A stretch of 34,090 nucleotides of DNA from Bacillus zhangzhouensis (GCF_000715205.1 NZ_JOTP01000030.1:1-34090); one strand, 5' to 3'. Counted from the stretch's first letter, positions 23,762-32,296 are shown. Made by a program: numbers and translations. The notes: generated by a model not told the origin, from the letters alone.

Positions 23762-24523
23762 TTATTTCATGCTTGTACCGGCGTGTGAAAAAATGGGGTC
23801 TTTCAATTCAAATTCAAACGTCTTCCCGTCAACGATACCAACTGTTTTTGAACTGTCGTAAAGCTCAAGCATACACGCTGCCATTTCTTTAGATGTATGA
23901 TATCTCTTGATATTGCCTTCATATTCGAATTGGTCTACACCTAATGAATGTTGAGCAAATTCTGATTCTGTAGCAGCAGGCGCTAATACTTTTGCCTGTA
24001 ATTTGGCTCCTTTTTCTTTCAATTCTAGAGCCAGCCCTTCTGTAAAGGCACTCACGTAAAATTTGGTCGCTGAATAGGTGACGGCATTGCCAACGACTGT
24101 ATAGCCCGCTCTTGAGGAAATATTGATCAGCTGCGCTCCCTCTACTTGCTCATAATCACGAACAAATAAAGTGGATAAAATCGTTAATGCTTCAATATTC
24201 AGATGAAGCATGTCCCCAATTTTACGTAAATCCTGTTCTCCTATTGAACCGAAATGGCCAAAGCCTGCATTATTAATGAATGTGTCCAGCTCATAACCAG
24301 CTAATGACTCATAAAATGAGGACACGTCCTGTGCTTTTGTTAAATCGACAGACTGTACGACTACTTTTAGATGCGGGTATTGATCAAGAATGGTTTGCTT
24401 CAGTTCTTGGAGCTTATCGAGCCGACGTGCAGCTAAAATAAGATGTTTTCCTCGTGCTGCAAAAGCCAAAGCCGTCTCATATCCAATACCTGAACTTGCC
24501 CCTGTAATGACTGTATAGCCCAT
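23762..24523 (-). CDS. Short-chain dehydrogenase/reductase
   Basis: 253 residues of the classical SDR type. The cofactor loop TGASSGIG (residues 7-14), INNAG (residues 83-87), catalytic Ser in ISSRAG and YSATK (Tyr150, Lys154) are all present. An Arg-Arg pair after the second strand (LAARRLDKL) suggests preference for NADP(H). The substrate is unknown. GGGGG lies 7 nt before the ATG. It stands alone, ends in its own terminator and has no linked regulator. Confidence 0.9.
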   Translation of the reverse strand: MGYTVITGASSGIGYETALAFAARGKHLILAARRLDKLQELKQTILDQYPHLKVVVQSVDLTKAQDVSSFYESLAGYELDTFINNAGFGHFGSIGEQDLRKIGDMLHLNIEALTILSTLFVRDYEQVEGAQLINISSRAGYTVVGNAVTYSATKFYVSAFTEGLALELKEKGAKLQAKVLAPAATESEFAQHSLGVDQFEYEGNIKRYHTSKEMAACMLELYDSSKTVGIVDGKTFEFELKDPIFSHAGTSMK

Positions 24524-24645
24524 TTTATATCCCCCTATGATCGTCTTCTAACTGGTTAAATTATAACGACAGCGTTTCTCTCCAGTCAATTTTGAAGGGA
24601 ATCAAAGGGTGAGATACTTGTCTTACTTCATTCAGTTGCTGCTTT

Positions 24646-25023
24646 TCAGTCGTTTCCTTTTGCATCATTTTGGAGAATGTCATGTTGAGATTTTTTTGTT
24701 AATTTGTGAAAAACCAATTGGTAGGAATGTTCTATTAACTCTTCTACAAATGAAGACGGAATGTCCGCATCAAGGTAAATGGAATTCCAATGAGTCTTAT
24801 TCATATAATAGCCAGGAATAATTCCTTCATGCATTTCTCTTAGTTCTTCAGCACGATGAGGATCACATTTTAAAGTGATGACTGGCTTTCGGTTGACATC
24901 TCCCCCCATCATGGCGAACATCTTTCCACCTATATGATAACGATCTGCCTGCCACTCCGGCTGATAATCATGGGTTGCACCATTTAAAGAAAGACAAAAT
25001 GCCTGTAGTTTCTCTTTTTCCAT
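24646..25023 (-). CDS. MmcQ/YjbR-family protein
   Basis: 125 residues with the CyaY-like MmcQ/YjbR fold pattern: LNGATHDYQPEWQADRYHIG start, MFAMMGGD, VITLKCDPHRAEELRE, PGYYMNKTHWNSIYLD and ending LIEHSYQLVFHKLTKK. Family members are thought to bind DNA, but no cellular role is established. AGGAG is 8 nt before the ATG. Single gene; no linked partner. Confidence 0.85.
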   Translation of the reverse strand: MEKEKLQAFCLSLNGATHDYQPEWQADRYHIGGKMFAMMGGDVNRKPVITLKCDPHRAEELREMHEGIIPGYYMNKTHWNSIYLDADIPSSFVEELIEHSYQLVFHKLTKKSQHDILQNDAKGND

Positions 25024-25217
25024 TGAATTAGCTCCTTTTTTAAGACATCGCCATTTCTTTATATTATATCGAAAACGGGGATAGATTTCTGATTCTTTTT
25101 ACATCCATCTCTTTCTCAGGATTTCAGCAAAAGATCGATTGAAATAACAAAAACACAGGAGGGAGCGGGCCTGTGATTTGTCCTATATCAGAAAGGAAAG
25201 GCTACAACCTTCATTTC

Positions 25218-26111
25218 TTATTCAAACGCCTTTTTTAATTGATCACTCATGAGATGCCAAGCCTGTTCAGCAATGTCTAAATCCCCTGCATGCGTGAAGG
25301 CGTGAGGGACTCCTTTAAATTGCTGATACGTGACTTCTACCCCTGCTTCTTGTAACATGTCAGCATATTGTTTGGCTTCTTCAGCTAACGAATCCTTCTC
25401 AGCTGTGATGACAAGAGCCGGCGGCATTTGTGCTAAGGATGACCTATCTGCAAAGACCGGAGAAATGAGCGGATTGCGCGCATCTTCTTCTTGTACATAC
25501 AATGCATTAAAGAGCTTCGCCATTTCAGCTGGAATCGCCTCTTCAAATGCTGGCTTTCGCTCTGGATCAGTGGCTAAATCAAGCGGTGGGTAATCAAGCA
25601 CTTGATAGACAATCGGGAGTTTGTTCCCTTTTTGGATATTCAGCAGGCAAACAGCTGTTGCCAGGTTTCCTCCTGCACTATGTCCACCAATGGCTAATGT
25701 ATTGGGATCTATTTGAAGCTCATCAGGATGTTCATACAGCCATTTCACGACATCATAGCATTCATGAAGAGCGGCCGGGAAAGGGTTTTCGGGTGCAAGC
25801 TGATACTCAACATTGACGACGATACATTGCGCTCGGTCTGCTATGACCGGACACCAGTGGTTATCCATTTCAGCACTGCCTAGAATAAATCCGCCGCCAT
25901 GTAAATTCACAAAAACAGGAAGCGGCTGTTTCGCTGTGTTCACAGGTTTGAATACCCACACCTTTGTTTCGCCAGCACATGTTGGGATGTCATATTCCAT
26001 TTTGTTCACTTCAGGAGGATGGACTGGTTTCAGCTCCGATTGACCCGGTAATGAACCTTCAGTTGGTTGACGTAAAGACGCAGCGATTTTGATTTGTTCT
26101 TCTAAGTTCAT
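25218..26111 (-). CDS. Alpha/beta hydrolase esterase (HSL family)
   Basis: 297 residues of the hormone-sensitive-lipase family. The oxyanion motif HGGG (residues 71-74), LAPENPFPAAL, nucleophile elbow GHSAGG (Ser145), the acid in TAEKDSL and the His in GVPHAFTH make a complete enzyme. Such proteins are intracellular carboxylesterases acting on short acyl esters. TAGGAG lies 9 nt before the ATG. It is co-directional with the MmcQ gene but separated by about 190 bp in which I see nothing but a weak CACAGG/CCTGTG hairpin near 25155-25180. Confidence 0.9.
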   Translation of the reverse strand: MNLEEQIKIAASLRQPTEGSLPGQSELKPVHPPEVNKMEYDIPTCAGETKVWVFKPVNTAKQPLPVFVNLHGGGFILGSAEMDNHWCPVIADRAQCIVVNVEYQLAPENPFPAALHECYDVVKWLYEHPDELQIDPNTLAIGGHSAGGNLATAVCLLNIQKGNKLPIVYQVLDYPPLDLATDPERKPAFEEAIPAEMAKLFNALYVQEEDARNPLISPVFADRSSLAQMPPALVITAEKDSLAEEAKQYADMLQEAGVEVTYQQFKGVPHAFTHAGDLDIAEQAWHLMSDQLKKAFE

Positions 26112-26265
26112 GATCTCAATCTCCTATCTTATTCAATTCTTCCTACTTCATTCGTTACCTTTTCTTTTTTTCCTTCAACTTGATCAGAGACAAATTTTAT
26201 TCAGTTCACTTTTTATCTATCTCCCCATTTTCATCCTCTTTGAAACAAGTATACACCAAATAAAA

Positions 26266-26297
26266 AAAGCACTGCGGCGCTAAGTCCTCAGTGCTTT
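26266..26297 (-). terminator. Terminator of the tetR-DHA2 unit
   Basis: On the minus strand AAAGCACTG, 14-nt loop, CAGTGCTTT extended by TTTT. It lies about 10 bp past the MFS stop codon. Confidence 0.8.
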
Positions 26298-26306
26298 CCT
26301 ATGTCC

Positions 26307-27746
26307 TTATGATACTTGTTGTTCTACCTTTACTCGTTTAATGAAGAAAGCGATGACTAAGCCTATGACGGTCATGATGACAGCAAAGACAAATGCATGT
26401 TGTACACCATTTGTAAAGGCTAGCAGCTGATTCACCGGATTTGCGGGATCAGCGACATTTTTCATAAAGCTGCGGGCACCTGATGAAAGGATAGAGATAC
26501 CGACCGCAGTACCAATTGCTCCTGACACCTGCTGCAGGGTATTCATAATCGCTGTGCCATGCGGATATAGCTCTGGTGGAAGCTCATTTAATCCGTTTGT
26601 TTGTGCAGGCATCATGATCATAGCGATCCCTACCATTAACGTAATATGAAGGGTCACAATATATCCAATCGATGTATTCATACTTAAATTCGTGAAGCCA
26701 AACATCGTCGCTACGACAATGACAAGACCTGGGATCACAAGCCATTTCGGTCCAAACTTATCAAATAGACCACCCATAATTGGAGACAGCAACCCGTTAA
26801 TAATTCCACCTGGTAACAGCATTAAACCTGCTGTAAATGTAGAAAGCGCCAATGACGTTTGCAGATATAATGGCAGGATCATCATAGCAGAAAGCATCAC
26901 CATCATACACACTAAGATCAGAAGTAACCCAATGACAAACATCGGATATTTAAATGGGCTTAAATTCAGCATCGGCTCTTTCATATTCAGCTGTCTTAGG
27001 GAGAACACAAGAATACTCATCACACCTACAACAATCGCAACGATGACATGCATGCTGCTCCAGCCACCGCCTTCACCGGCACTACTAAAGCCATACACAA
27101 TTCCACCGAAACCAATAGTTGAAAGCACAATCGATAGGATGTCGATTTTCGGTCTAGTTGGTTCCGTAATATTTTGCATAAAGATATAACCAAATACCAG
27201 TGCAACAATCAATAACGGAAGCGAAATCCAAAAAATCCAATGCCATGTCAACGATTTAAGAATAAGACCGGAAACCGTTGGACCGACTGCTGGTGCAAAC
27301 ATGATCACAAGGCCAATAATCCCCATGGATCTGCCTCGTTTATGGGGCGGAATGATCACCAATATCGTATTAAACATCAATGGAAGAAGCAATGCAGTTC
27401 CAACCGCCTGCACCACACGTGCAACCATTAAAATACTAAAGACTGGCGCAACCGCAGCAATGAATGTTCCGATGATTGAAAATATCAACGAAGTAATGAA
27501 AAGCTGTCTTGTTGTAAACCATTGTAGAATCAGTCCTGAAATCGGTACGAGAATACCAAGTGTTAATAAATATCCTGTTGTCAGCCACTGAGCAGTCGTC
27601 GCTTCAATTCCAAAGTCTAACGTTAAACTTCTCAGTGCCATGTTTAGTGCCGTTTCACTGAACAGACCAATAAATCCAGCTGTAATAAATGAGATAATAA
27701 TGGGCAGCGTTCTAATATCAGAAGCTGCTGCTTGCTGTTTGTTCAT
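26307..27746 (-). CDS. DHA2-type MFS drug transporter (EmrB/LmrB-like)
   Basis: 479 residues with fourteen predicted helices, the layout of DHA2 pumps such as EmrB and B. subtilis LmrB, which I recall as having this length. Conserved words include TTAQWLTTGYLLTLGILVPI in helix 2, ARVVQAVGTALLLPLMFN and the motif C-like FAPAVGPTVSGLIL. It exports unknown toxic compounds by proton exchange. AAGGAG lies 10 nt before the ATG. A TetR gene lies 79 bp upstream on the same strand with tandem operators in its promoter. That regulator does not look like LmrA, so I do not use the lmrB symbol. Confidence 0.88.
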   Translation of the reverse strand: MNKQQAAASDIRTLPIIISFITAGFIGLFSETALNMALRSLTLDFGIEATTAQWLTTGYLLTLGILVPISGLILQWFTTRQLFITSLIFSIIGTFIAAVAPVFSILMVARVVQAVGTALLLPLMFNTILVIIPPHKRGRSMGIIGLVIMFAPAVGPTVSGLILKSLTWHWIFWISLPLLIVALVFGYIFMQNITEPTRPKIDILSIVLSTIGFGGIVYGFSSAGEGGGWSSMHVIVAIVVGVMSILVFSLRQLNMKEPMLNLSPFKYPMFVIGLLLILVCMMVMLSAMMILPLYLQTSLALSTFTAGLMLLPGGIINGLLSPIMGGLFDKFGPKWLVIPGLVIVVATMFGFTNLSMNTSIGYIVTLHITLMVGIAMIMMPAQTNGLNELPPELYPHGTAIMNTLQQVSGAIGTAVGISILSSGARSFMKNVADPANPVNQLLAFTNGVQHAFVFAVIMTVIGLVIAFFIKRVKVEQQVS

Positions 27747-27825
27747 ATTAAGTTGGCTCCTTTTCTTTTTCAGTTTAGATGAACCATAAGAAGTCAGGCT
27801 GGTCAGAAATGAGCCACTTCAATGT

Positions 27826-28398
27826 CTATTGAAAGACGGATAAAACTTGTCTTTCTGCAGCAAATCGAGCAATTTCTTCAATTGAATAGCCAGATTCATG
27901 AATATAAAACATAAGTTCAGGCGTCATTGGAGAGGACATACATAATGCCGTCAGTTCAATATCCTCTATGTTCGTTTCCTCTTTTTCTTTCGCTTCCTTC
28001 AGCAAATCACGAATGATTTGTTTGAGCGATTGACTGTAATGACTATCATACACTTTACTTGTCTGCTCTAAATTTCCAGAAATCGTGAGCATCCGAATCC
28101 AGTCTAAATGGTGTCCGACAATGAGATGGATCTCCTCGAGAACATAACGTAAACGATCACGAACCGGTTGATCACTTATTTTGCTCAAGTAAAGATGCAA
28201 AGCAGGGATCAGTCGTTCAAACCTCTCTCCAAGTATAGAAAGACACAAATCACTTTTATTTGCATAGCGGCGGTAAAGTGTCCCTTGTCCAACACAAGCG
28301 GTTTTCGCAATTTTATGCATGCTGACGTTTTCTACGCCAAACTCTTGAAACAAGGAGAAAGCGACCTCTTCAATTTCCTTCCCAATATCCTTTTCCAT
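27826..28398 (-). CDS. TetR-family repressor of the DHA2 pump
   Basis: 190 residues. The DNA-binding domain is IEEVAFSLFQEFGVENVSMH followed by KIAKTACVGQGTLYRRYANK (about residues 9-48). The C-terminal sensor domain is unremarkable. AAGGTGAGG precedes the ATG by 4 nt. Its promoter carries two GGACA-NN-TGTCC palindromes, one between -35 and -10 and one just downstream, a typical autorepression layout. The adjacent pump is the obvious co-regulated gene. Confidence 0.9.
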   Translation of the reverse strand: MEKDIGKEIEEVAFSLFQEFGVENVSMHKIAKTACVGQGTLYRRYANKSDLCLSILGERFERLIPALHLYLSKISDQPVRDRLRYVLEEIHLIVGHHLDWIRMLTISGNLEQTSKVYDSHYSQSLKQIIRDLLKEAKEKEETNIEDIELTALCMSSPMTPELMFYIHESGYSIEEIARFAAERQVLSVFQ

Positions 28399-28473
28399 GA
28401 TGCCTCACCTTCTTTACCTTCATCCACATTGCACACATCTCTATATTTCAAATTAAGACTCTTTAGGTTGTTA

Positions 28474-28511
28474 GGACAATTGTCCCGGTATTATCTTACG
28501 GACAACTGTCC
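28474..28511 (-). promoter_or_regulatory. Tandem TetR operators
   Basis: GGACAATTGTCC (28474-28485) and GGACAACTGTCC (28500-28511), centres 26 bp apart. The second lies inside the promoter spacer and the first in the early transcribed region. Confidence 0.82.
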
Positions 28512-28521
28512 GCTTTGTCAA
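28493..28521 (-). promoter_or_regulatory. Sigma-A promoter of the tetR-DHA2 unit
   Basis: On the minus strand -35 TTGACA (28521-28516), 17-bp spacer, -10 TAAGAT (28498-28493), with an operator filling the spacer. Confidence 0.8.
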
Positions 28522-28629
28522 TCATTATTTTTCACTCATGATCTTCTCTCTATTCTATTGAATGAAAATTGTTGTTTATCATTATTTAGACCGATTTTCC
28601 ATTGTAAGAGAATCATGTATCATCAATAA

Positions 28630-28644
28630 AGAAAGCGCTTTCAA
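28630..28644. promoter_or_regulatory. CcpA-binding cre site before bglS
   Basis: Read on the minus strand TTGAAAGCGCTTTCT matches the cre consensus WTGNAARCGYWWWCW at every position. It sits 23 bp before the bglS start, downstream of the promoter region, so CcpA would act as a roadblock in good carbon sources. Confidence 0.85.
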
Positions 28645-28666
28645 AAATGGAGAGGGGAATGCCTAC

Positions 28667-29398
28667 ATGTCTTACCGCGCGAAACGAATGTTGCTGCTTC
28701 TTGTCACTGGATTATTCATGAGCTTGTCCACATTTACTGCTGCTGCCTCAGCACAAACTGGTGGATCGTTTTATGAACCTTTTAACAACTATAATACAGG
28801 GTTATGGCAAAAAGCCGATGGGTACTCGAATGGAAATATGTTTAACTGTACATGGCGTGCAAATAATGTGTCCATGACGTCATTAGGTGAAATGCGTTTA
28901 TCGCTCACAAGTCCCTCCTATAACAAGTTTGACTGCGGGGAAAACCGCTCCGTTCAAACATACGGCTACGGGCTTTATGAAGTCAGCATGAAACCAGCAA
29001 AAAATGTAGGGATCGTTTCTTCGTTCTTTACTTATACAGGTCCAACTGATGGTACGCCTTGGGATGAGATTGACATCGAATTTCTAGGAAAAGATACCAC
29101 AAAGGTACAATTCAACTACTATACCAATGGTGTAGGAAATCATGAAAAAATCGTCAATCTTGGTTTTGATGCAGCAAATGCTTATCACACCTATGCATTC
29201 GACTGGCAGCCAAACTCAATTAAATGGTATGTCGATGGACAATTAAAACATACCGCCACCACTCAAATTCCTCAAACACCAGGAAAAATTATGATGAACT
29301 TGTGGAATGGTGCAGGTGTCGATGAATGGCTCGGCTCCTACAATGGCGTTACACCGCTCCACGCACATTATAACTGGGTGCGTTACACAAAAAAATAA
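28667..29398 (+). CDS. bglS: Secreted beta-1,3-1,4-glucanase (lichenase, GH16)
   Basis: 243 residues. Secreted endoglucanase that cleaves mixed-linkage beta-glucans such as lichenan and barley glucan. A Sec signal peptide ends at ASA (cleavage after residue 29), then the mature enzyme begins QTGGSFYEPF. The GH16 active-site motif DEIDIEF has nucleophile Glu134 and acid/base Glu138, and the two cysteines near residues 61 and 90 form the known disulfide. Length is one residue off B. subtilis BglS. GAGAGGGGA precedes the ATG at 28667; an in-frame ATG at 28562 would lie upstream of the cre site and lacks a ribosome site. A cre site predicts catabolite repression; no LicT antiterminator target is evident in the short leader. 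Confidence 0.95.
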   Translation: MSYRAKRMLLLLVTGLFMSLSTFTAAASAQTGGSFYEPFNNYNTGLWQKADGYSNGNMFNCTWRANNVSMTSLGEMRLSLTSPSYNKFDCGENRSVQTYGYGLYEVSMKPAKNVGIVSSFFTYTGPTDGTPWDEIDIEFLGKDTTKVQFNYYTNGVGNHEKIVNLGFDAANAYHTYAFDWQPNSIKWYVDGQLKHTATTQIPQTPGKIMMNLWNGAGVDEWLGSYNGVTPLHAHYNWVRYTKK

Positions 29399-29442
29399 CC
29401 TCATCATAAAACCTGTGACAAGTCTCAGGTTTTATGATGAGG
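29399..29442. terminator. Long perfect hairpin between bglS and adhR
   Basis: CCTCATCATAAAACCTG (29399-29415), 10-nt loop, CAGGTTTTATGATGAGG (29426-29442). The 17-bp stem is perfect and includes the TTTT tract inside the 3' arm, so it probably works as a bidirectional terminator with a short inner stem. Confidence 0.75.
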
Positions 29443-29489
29443 TGAATGGAATAAAGATGATACTGCCTTGTGACCCCCAAAACCTTCTG

Positions 29490-29870
29490 TCATTTAACCA
29501 GCTTTTTTTCATAACTGTGGATAATATCTTCATAACTTTCTATCTTGAAATCTAATCGTTTAATCGTCTCTTCCATTTCTTTATGTTTTTCTATGAGTCT
29601 TTCTCGTTCATTAACCAAAATGCTTTTCCGTGAAGATAATGTATGATCATCTCCCTCAATAAATAAAGCCGTATATTCTCTGAGCGCATCGATTGAGAGA
29701 CCTGCATTTCTCATACATTTGATAAATTCAATCCATTGAATATCATCCTCCGTATAATCACGAATACCGTTCTCATCACGTCTGATTGGTCTGATTAAAC
29801 CAATGTTCTCATAGTACCTGAGCGTCGCAGTGGACAATTCAAGCTGTTTTGCGGCTTGTGCTATTTTCAT
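29490..29870 (-). CDS. adhR: MerR-family aldehyde-responsive activator AdhR
   Basis: 126 residues: MerR helix-turn-helix (MKIAQAAKQLELSTATLRYY then ENIGLIRPIRRDENGIRDYT), and a long C-terminal dimerisation helix. In B. subtilis AdhR activates the adjacent adhA gene and itself in response to formaldehyde and methylglyoxal. A conserved cysteine used as sensor in that family is seen in IKCMRNAGLSI (about residue 52). GAGGGG lies 8 nt before the ATG at 29870; a GTG three codons upstream overlaps that site. It is divergent from adhA, whose promoter carries the AdhR box. Confidence 0.88.
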   Translation of the reverse strand: MKIAQAAKQLELSTATLRYYENIGLIRPIRRDENGIRDYTEDDIQWIEFIKCMRNAGLSIDALREYTALFIEGDDHTLSSRKSILVNERERLIEKHKEMEETIKRLDFKIESYEDIIHSYEKKLVK

Positions 29871-30015
29871 TGTTTTCACCCCTCAATTGAATATAAAGTC
29901 AATCTTTTCGATAGCGATCTCCCTTTCCTCATCATCTCCATTTTGCTTGAGAAAACAAGATACTTTTGGCTCAATTCTTATGAAGGATGAATTCGTTACA
30001 CCGGAGCATTCCATC

Positions 30016-30046
30016 TTGACTTAGAGTTCACTTTAAGACGTACAGT
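30016..30046 (+). promoter_or_regulatory. AdhR-controlled promoter of adhA
   Basis: -35 TTGACT (30016-30021), 19-bp spacer, -10 TACAGT (30041-30046). The operator CTTAGAGTTCACTTTAAG (30020-30037) fits the known AdhR box of the form CTTAAAG-N4-CTTTAAG with one substitution. Confidence 0.88.
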
Positions 30047-30089
30047 ATAGGGGAAGAAACGAATTTCACTTTTGAAAGGATGATCAAAA

Positions 30090-31139
30090 TTGTGTCAGAC
30101 GCACCAATCACACGTTTTAAGTGTTTCACATGCAAAAGCGAACTTTGAACGGACAACCATTGAACGAAGAGCCCTTCGTCCACATGATATTTTAATTGAT
30201 ATTCAATTTAGCGGGATATGTCATTCAGATATCCACAGTGCATTCGATGAATGGGGCGGCGGCATTTTCCCAATGGTTCCAGGTCATGAGATCACTGGGA
30301 TCATTGAAGCTGTAGGTGATGCTGTCACGAGGTTTAAGATTGGAGATCGTGTAGGAGTCGGTTGTTTTGTAGATTCCTGCGGCTCATGTGAATATTGCCA
30401 GAATGGAGATGAGCAATATTGCATGAAAGGGGTCGTTCAAACCTATAATAACCTTGATTATGATGGAGAACCGACTTATGGCGGCTACAGTCAAAAGATT
30501 GTCGTGACAGAACGATTTGTCGTCAGCATTCCTGACCAACTATCTCTTGATGTGGCAAGTCCTCTTCTCTGTGCTGGAATCACAACATATTCGCCATTAA
30601 AGCACTGGAATGTAGGACCTGGCAAAAAGGTCGCAATTGTCGGGATGGGCGGACTAGGTCATGTGGCAATTCAATTCGCACGCGCACTTGGCGCTGAGGT
30701 GACTGTTTTAAGCCGCTCTTTGAATAAAAAAGAAGAGGCACTGTCGTTTGGCGCAAAGGACTATTTTGCCACAAGTGATCCCGATACATTTAAAACACTA
30801 GCCGGTCAATATGATGTTATTCTGAATACAGTCTCTGCCAATATCAACGTTGACGCCTATTTGTCCTTACTTCGTGTGGATGGAACCTTGGTGAACGTCG
30901 GTGCACCACCTAAGCCAGATCAATTCCACGTCTTTTCATTAATCACTGGCCGTCGCAGCATTGCCGGATCACTCGTTGGCGGCATTCAGGAGACTCAAGA
31001 AATGCTTGATTTCGCAGCTGCTCACAACATCGCGCCACAAATCGAAGTGATCAACGCAAACCAAGTCGATGAAGCCTACGAACGCGTACTCAAAAGTGAT
31101 GTCCGCTACCGCTTTGTCATTGATATTTCAACCTTATGA
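30090..31139 (+). CDS. adhA: Zinc-dependent alcohol dehydrogenase AdhA
   Basis: 349 residues, equal in length to B. subtilis AdhA and near-parallel in sequence. Catalytic zinc ligands C44 (GICHSD) and H66-E67 (GHE), structural zinc cysteines C97, C100, C103 and C111, and the nucleotide fold GMGGLG are all present. It reduces aldehydes such as those formed from methylglyoxal or formaldehyde stress, using NADP(H) in the family. Start is TTG 30090 with GAAAGGA 9 nt upstream. It is activated through AdhR, encoded divergently, and ends in a strong terminator. Confidence 0.94.
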   Translation: MCQTHQSHVLSVSHAKANFERTTIERRALRPHDILIDIQFSGICHSDIHSAFDEWGGGIFPMVPGHEITGIIEAVGDAVTRFKIGDRVGVGCFVDSCGSCEYCQNGDEQYCMKGVVQTYNNLDYDGEPTYGGYSQKIVVTERFVVSIPDQLSLDVASPLLCAGITTYSPLKHWNVGPGKKVAIVGMGGLGHVAIQFARALGAEVTVLSRSLNKKEEALSFGAKDYFATSDPDTFKTLAGQYDVILNTVSANINVDAYLSLLRVDGTLVNVGAPPKPDQFHVFSLITGRRSIAGSLVGGIQETQEMLDFAAAHNIAPQIEVINANQVDEAYERVLKSDVRYRFVIDISTL

Positions 31140-31152
31140 TCAAATTCATTTT

Positions 31153-31181
31153 AAAAGACTAGCCTCATTGGCTAGTCTTTT
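31153..31181 (+). terminator. Terminator of adhA
   Basis: AAAAGACTAGCC, loop TCATT, GGCTAGTCTTTT. Confidence 0.9.
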
Positions 31182-31499
31182 GATGTTTCAACCATTAATC
31201 ACGATGTCCTCATGACAAAGCTATTGACATGTGATGAAATGGAAGATGGATAAATGAAATGTTAGAGATGAAGATGCGATATCCTGTTTAAACGTTTATT
31301 GATTATCTCCGTTTTCGTGATGTTACGGTTTGCTTTTCATACGAGATACAAAAAAGAAGTCGTGTCAAACGGACTTATATCAAAAACGTAGTGATGGGTT
31401 TAAGCTGTATCTGTTATCTGATCATGGTCACGTTAAAAAGCCACACATAAGAAGTGGCGAAATAAATAAATAATTCTCTCAAAATCCAACCCAAAAATG
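31182..31499. other. Intergenic region with possible decayed ORF
   Basis: One frame has FKRLLIISVFVMLRFAFHTR followed by KKEVVSNGLISKT and stop; another has VMGLSCICYLIMVTLKSHT ending in TAA near 31450. Both are hydrophobic and could be the two halves of a lost small membrane protein. No intact gene is visible, and a start (ATG CGA TAT) is out of frame by one base. Confidence 0.3.
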
Positions 31500-31529
31500 T
31501 TGACATGAAATAAATAATCGTGTTATTAT
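31500..31529 (+). promoter_or_regulatory. Upstream promoter (P1) of the CarD-family gene
   Basis: -35 TTGACA (31500-31505), 18-bp spacer, -10 TATTAT (31524-31529). Confidence 0.6.
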
Positions 31530-31545
31530 TAAAAATTTGATTATT

Positions 31546-31573
31546 TTGTCTCGATTTGTGGTACCCTTATAGT
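31546..31573 (+). promoter_or_regulatory. Downstream promoter (P2) of the CarD-family gene with palindrome
   Basis: -35 TTGTCT (31546-31551), 16-bp spacer, -10 TATAGT (31568-31573). An inverted repeat GTACC (31561-31565) and GGTAC (31575-31579) brackets the -10 and might be an operator. Confidence 0.55.
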
Positions 31574-31599
31574 AGGTACTTAATATGGAGGTGGATGAT

Positions 31600-32061
31600 A
31601 TGTTTCAAATTGGTGATAACATTGTGTATCCAATGCATGGAGCAGGTATAATTGAAGCCATAGAAGAAAAGGAATTCTCTGATGAAAAACAACAGTATTA
31701 TGTCATTAAGATGTCCGTTAGCCATATGAAAGTGATGATTCCAACGAGGAAAATGTCTGGTTCAAGTATAAGACCGGTTACAGATATACTTGCTTTAAAG
31801 AACATTATACACATTTTTCAGAATGGTACATCCGATAAATTATTGCCGTGGAAAGAAAGATATAAAATCAACACGAACAAAATAAAAACGGGCGACATAC
31901 AAGAAGGCGTTGAAGTTGTACGTGACCTCATGCGAATGAAAAAAGAAAAAAAACTGAATGCAAGCGAAAAGAAAATGCTCGACGATGCTTATGGGTATTT
32001 GCTTAGTGAGCTTGAAGTCATCGAAGGAATTACTGAAAAACAAATAAACAGTTTCTGTTAA
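31600..32061 (+). CDS. CarD/CdnL-family RNA polymerase-binding factor (YdeB-like)
   Basis: 153 residues. The N-terminal RNA polymerase-interaction domain (MFQIGDNIVYPMHGAGIIEA followed by EFSDEKQQYYVIKM) and the helical DNA-binding half (LMRMKKEKKLNASEKKMLDD) match the CarD/CdnL family. Members stabilise open promoter complexes, especially at stable-RNA genes. GGAGGTG is 6 nt before the ATG at 31600; an ATG at 31585 overlaps it. Two promoters lie upstream. Its position next to cspC matches B. subtilis ydeB. The C-terminal tryptophan typical of CdnL is seen in KLLPWKER. Confidence 0.88.
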   Translation: MFQIGDNIVYPMHGAGIIEAIEEKEFSDEKQQYYVIKMSVSHMKVMIPTRKMSGSSIRPVTDILALKNIIHIFQNGTSDKLLPWKERYKINTNKIKTGDIQEGVEVVRDLMRMKKEKKLNASEKKMLDDAYGYLLSELEVIEGITEKQINSFC

Positions 32062-32179
32062 GATTCTCTACCTTCTTCCCCTTTTTCAAATACATTTTCT
32101 CTACGAACAAATCCCCTCTCTTTGAACTCAGTAAAGAAAAAGAAATTATTTAGGCAAATTCCGCATTTTGTCAATCTAT

Positions 32180-32271
32180 TATGCTATACTGTTGATAAAC
32201 CTTTGAAGCATGAATTTTTTTACGATTACCTTGTAACATCTCCCTACTTGCACGCTGAGTAGGGTTTTTTA
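32180..32271 (+). ncRNA. Candidate small RNA with promoter and terminator
   Basis: An extended -10 promoter (TGC then TATACT, 32185-32190) is followed about 50 bp later by a hairpin CCCTACT (32242-32248), 9-nt loop, AGTAGGG (32258-32264) and TTTTTT. A transcript of about 75 nt starting near 32197 would contain only an 8-codon ORF. Alternatively the hairpin is the distant terminator of the CarD-family gene and the promoter is chance. No -35 box is convincing. Confidence 0.4.
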
Positions 32272-32296
32272 TTGAAGAAATAAGAGAAAGCATAAA

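Noticed and set aside
26692..27189. Open frame of 165 codons opposite the DHA2 pump
   Set aside because: Antisense shadow of the transporter; proline- and isoleucine-rich translation from helix codons.
28168..28629. Open frame of 153 codons across the TetR start and promoter
   Set aside because: Runs through the operators and promoter and opposite the TetR gene; no ribosome site.
28530..28660. LicT antiterminator target before bglS
   Set aside because: The leader is short and shows no RAT-like stem and no terminator; only the cre site is supported.
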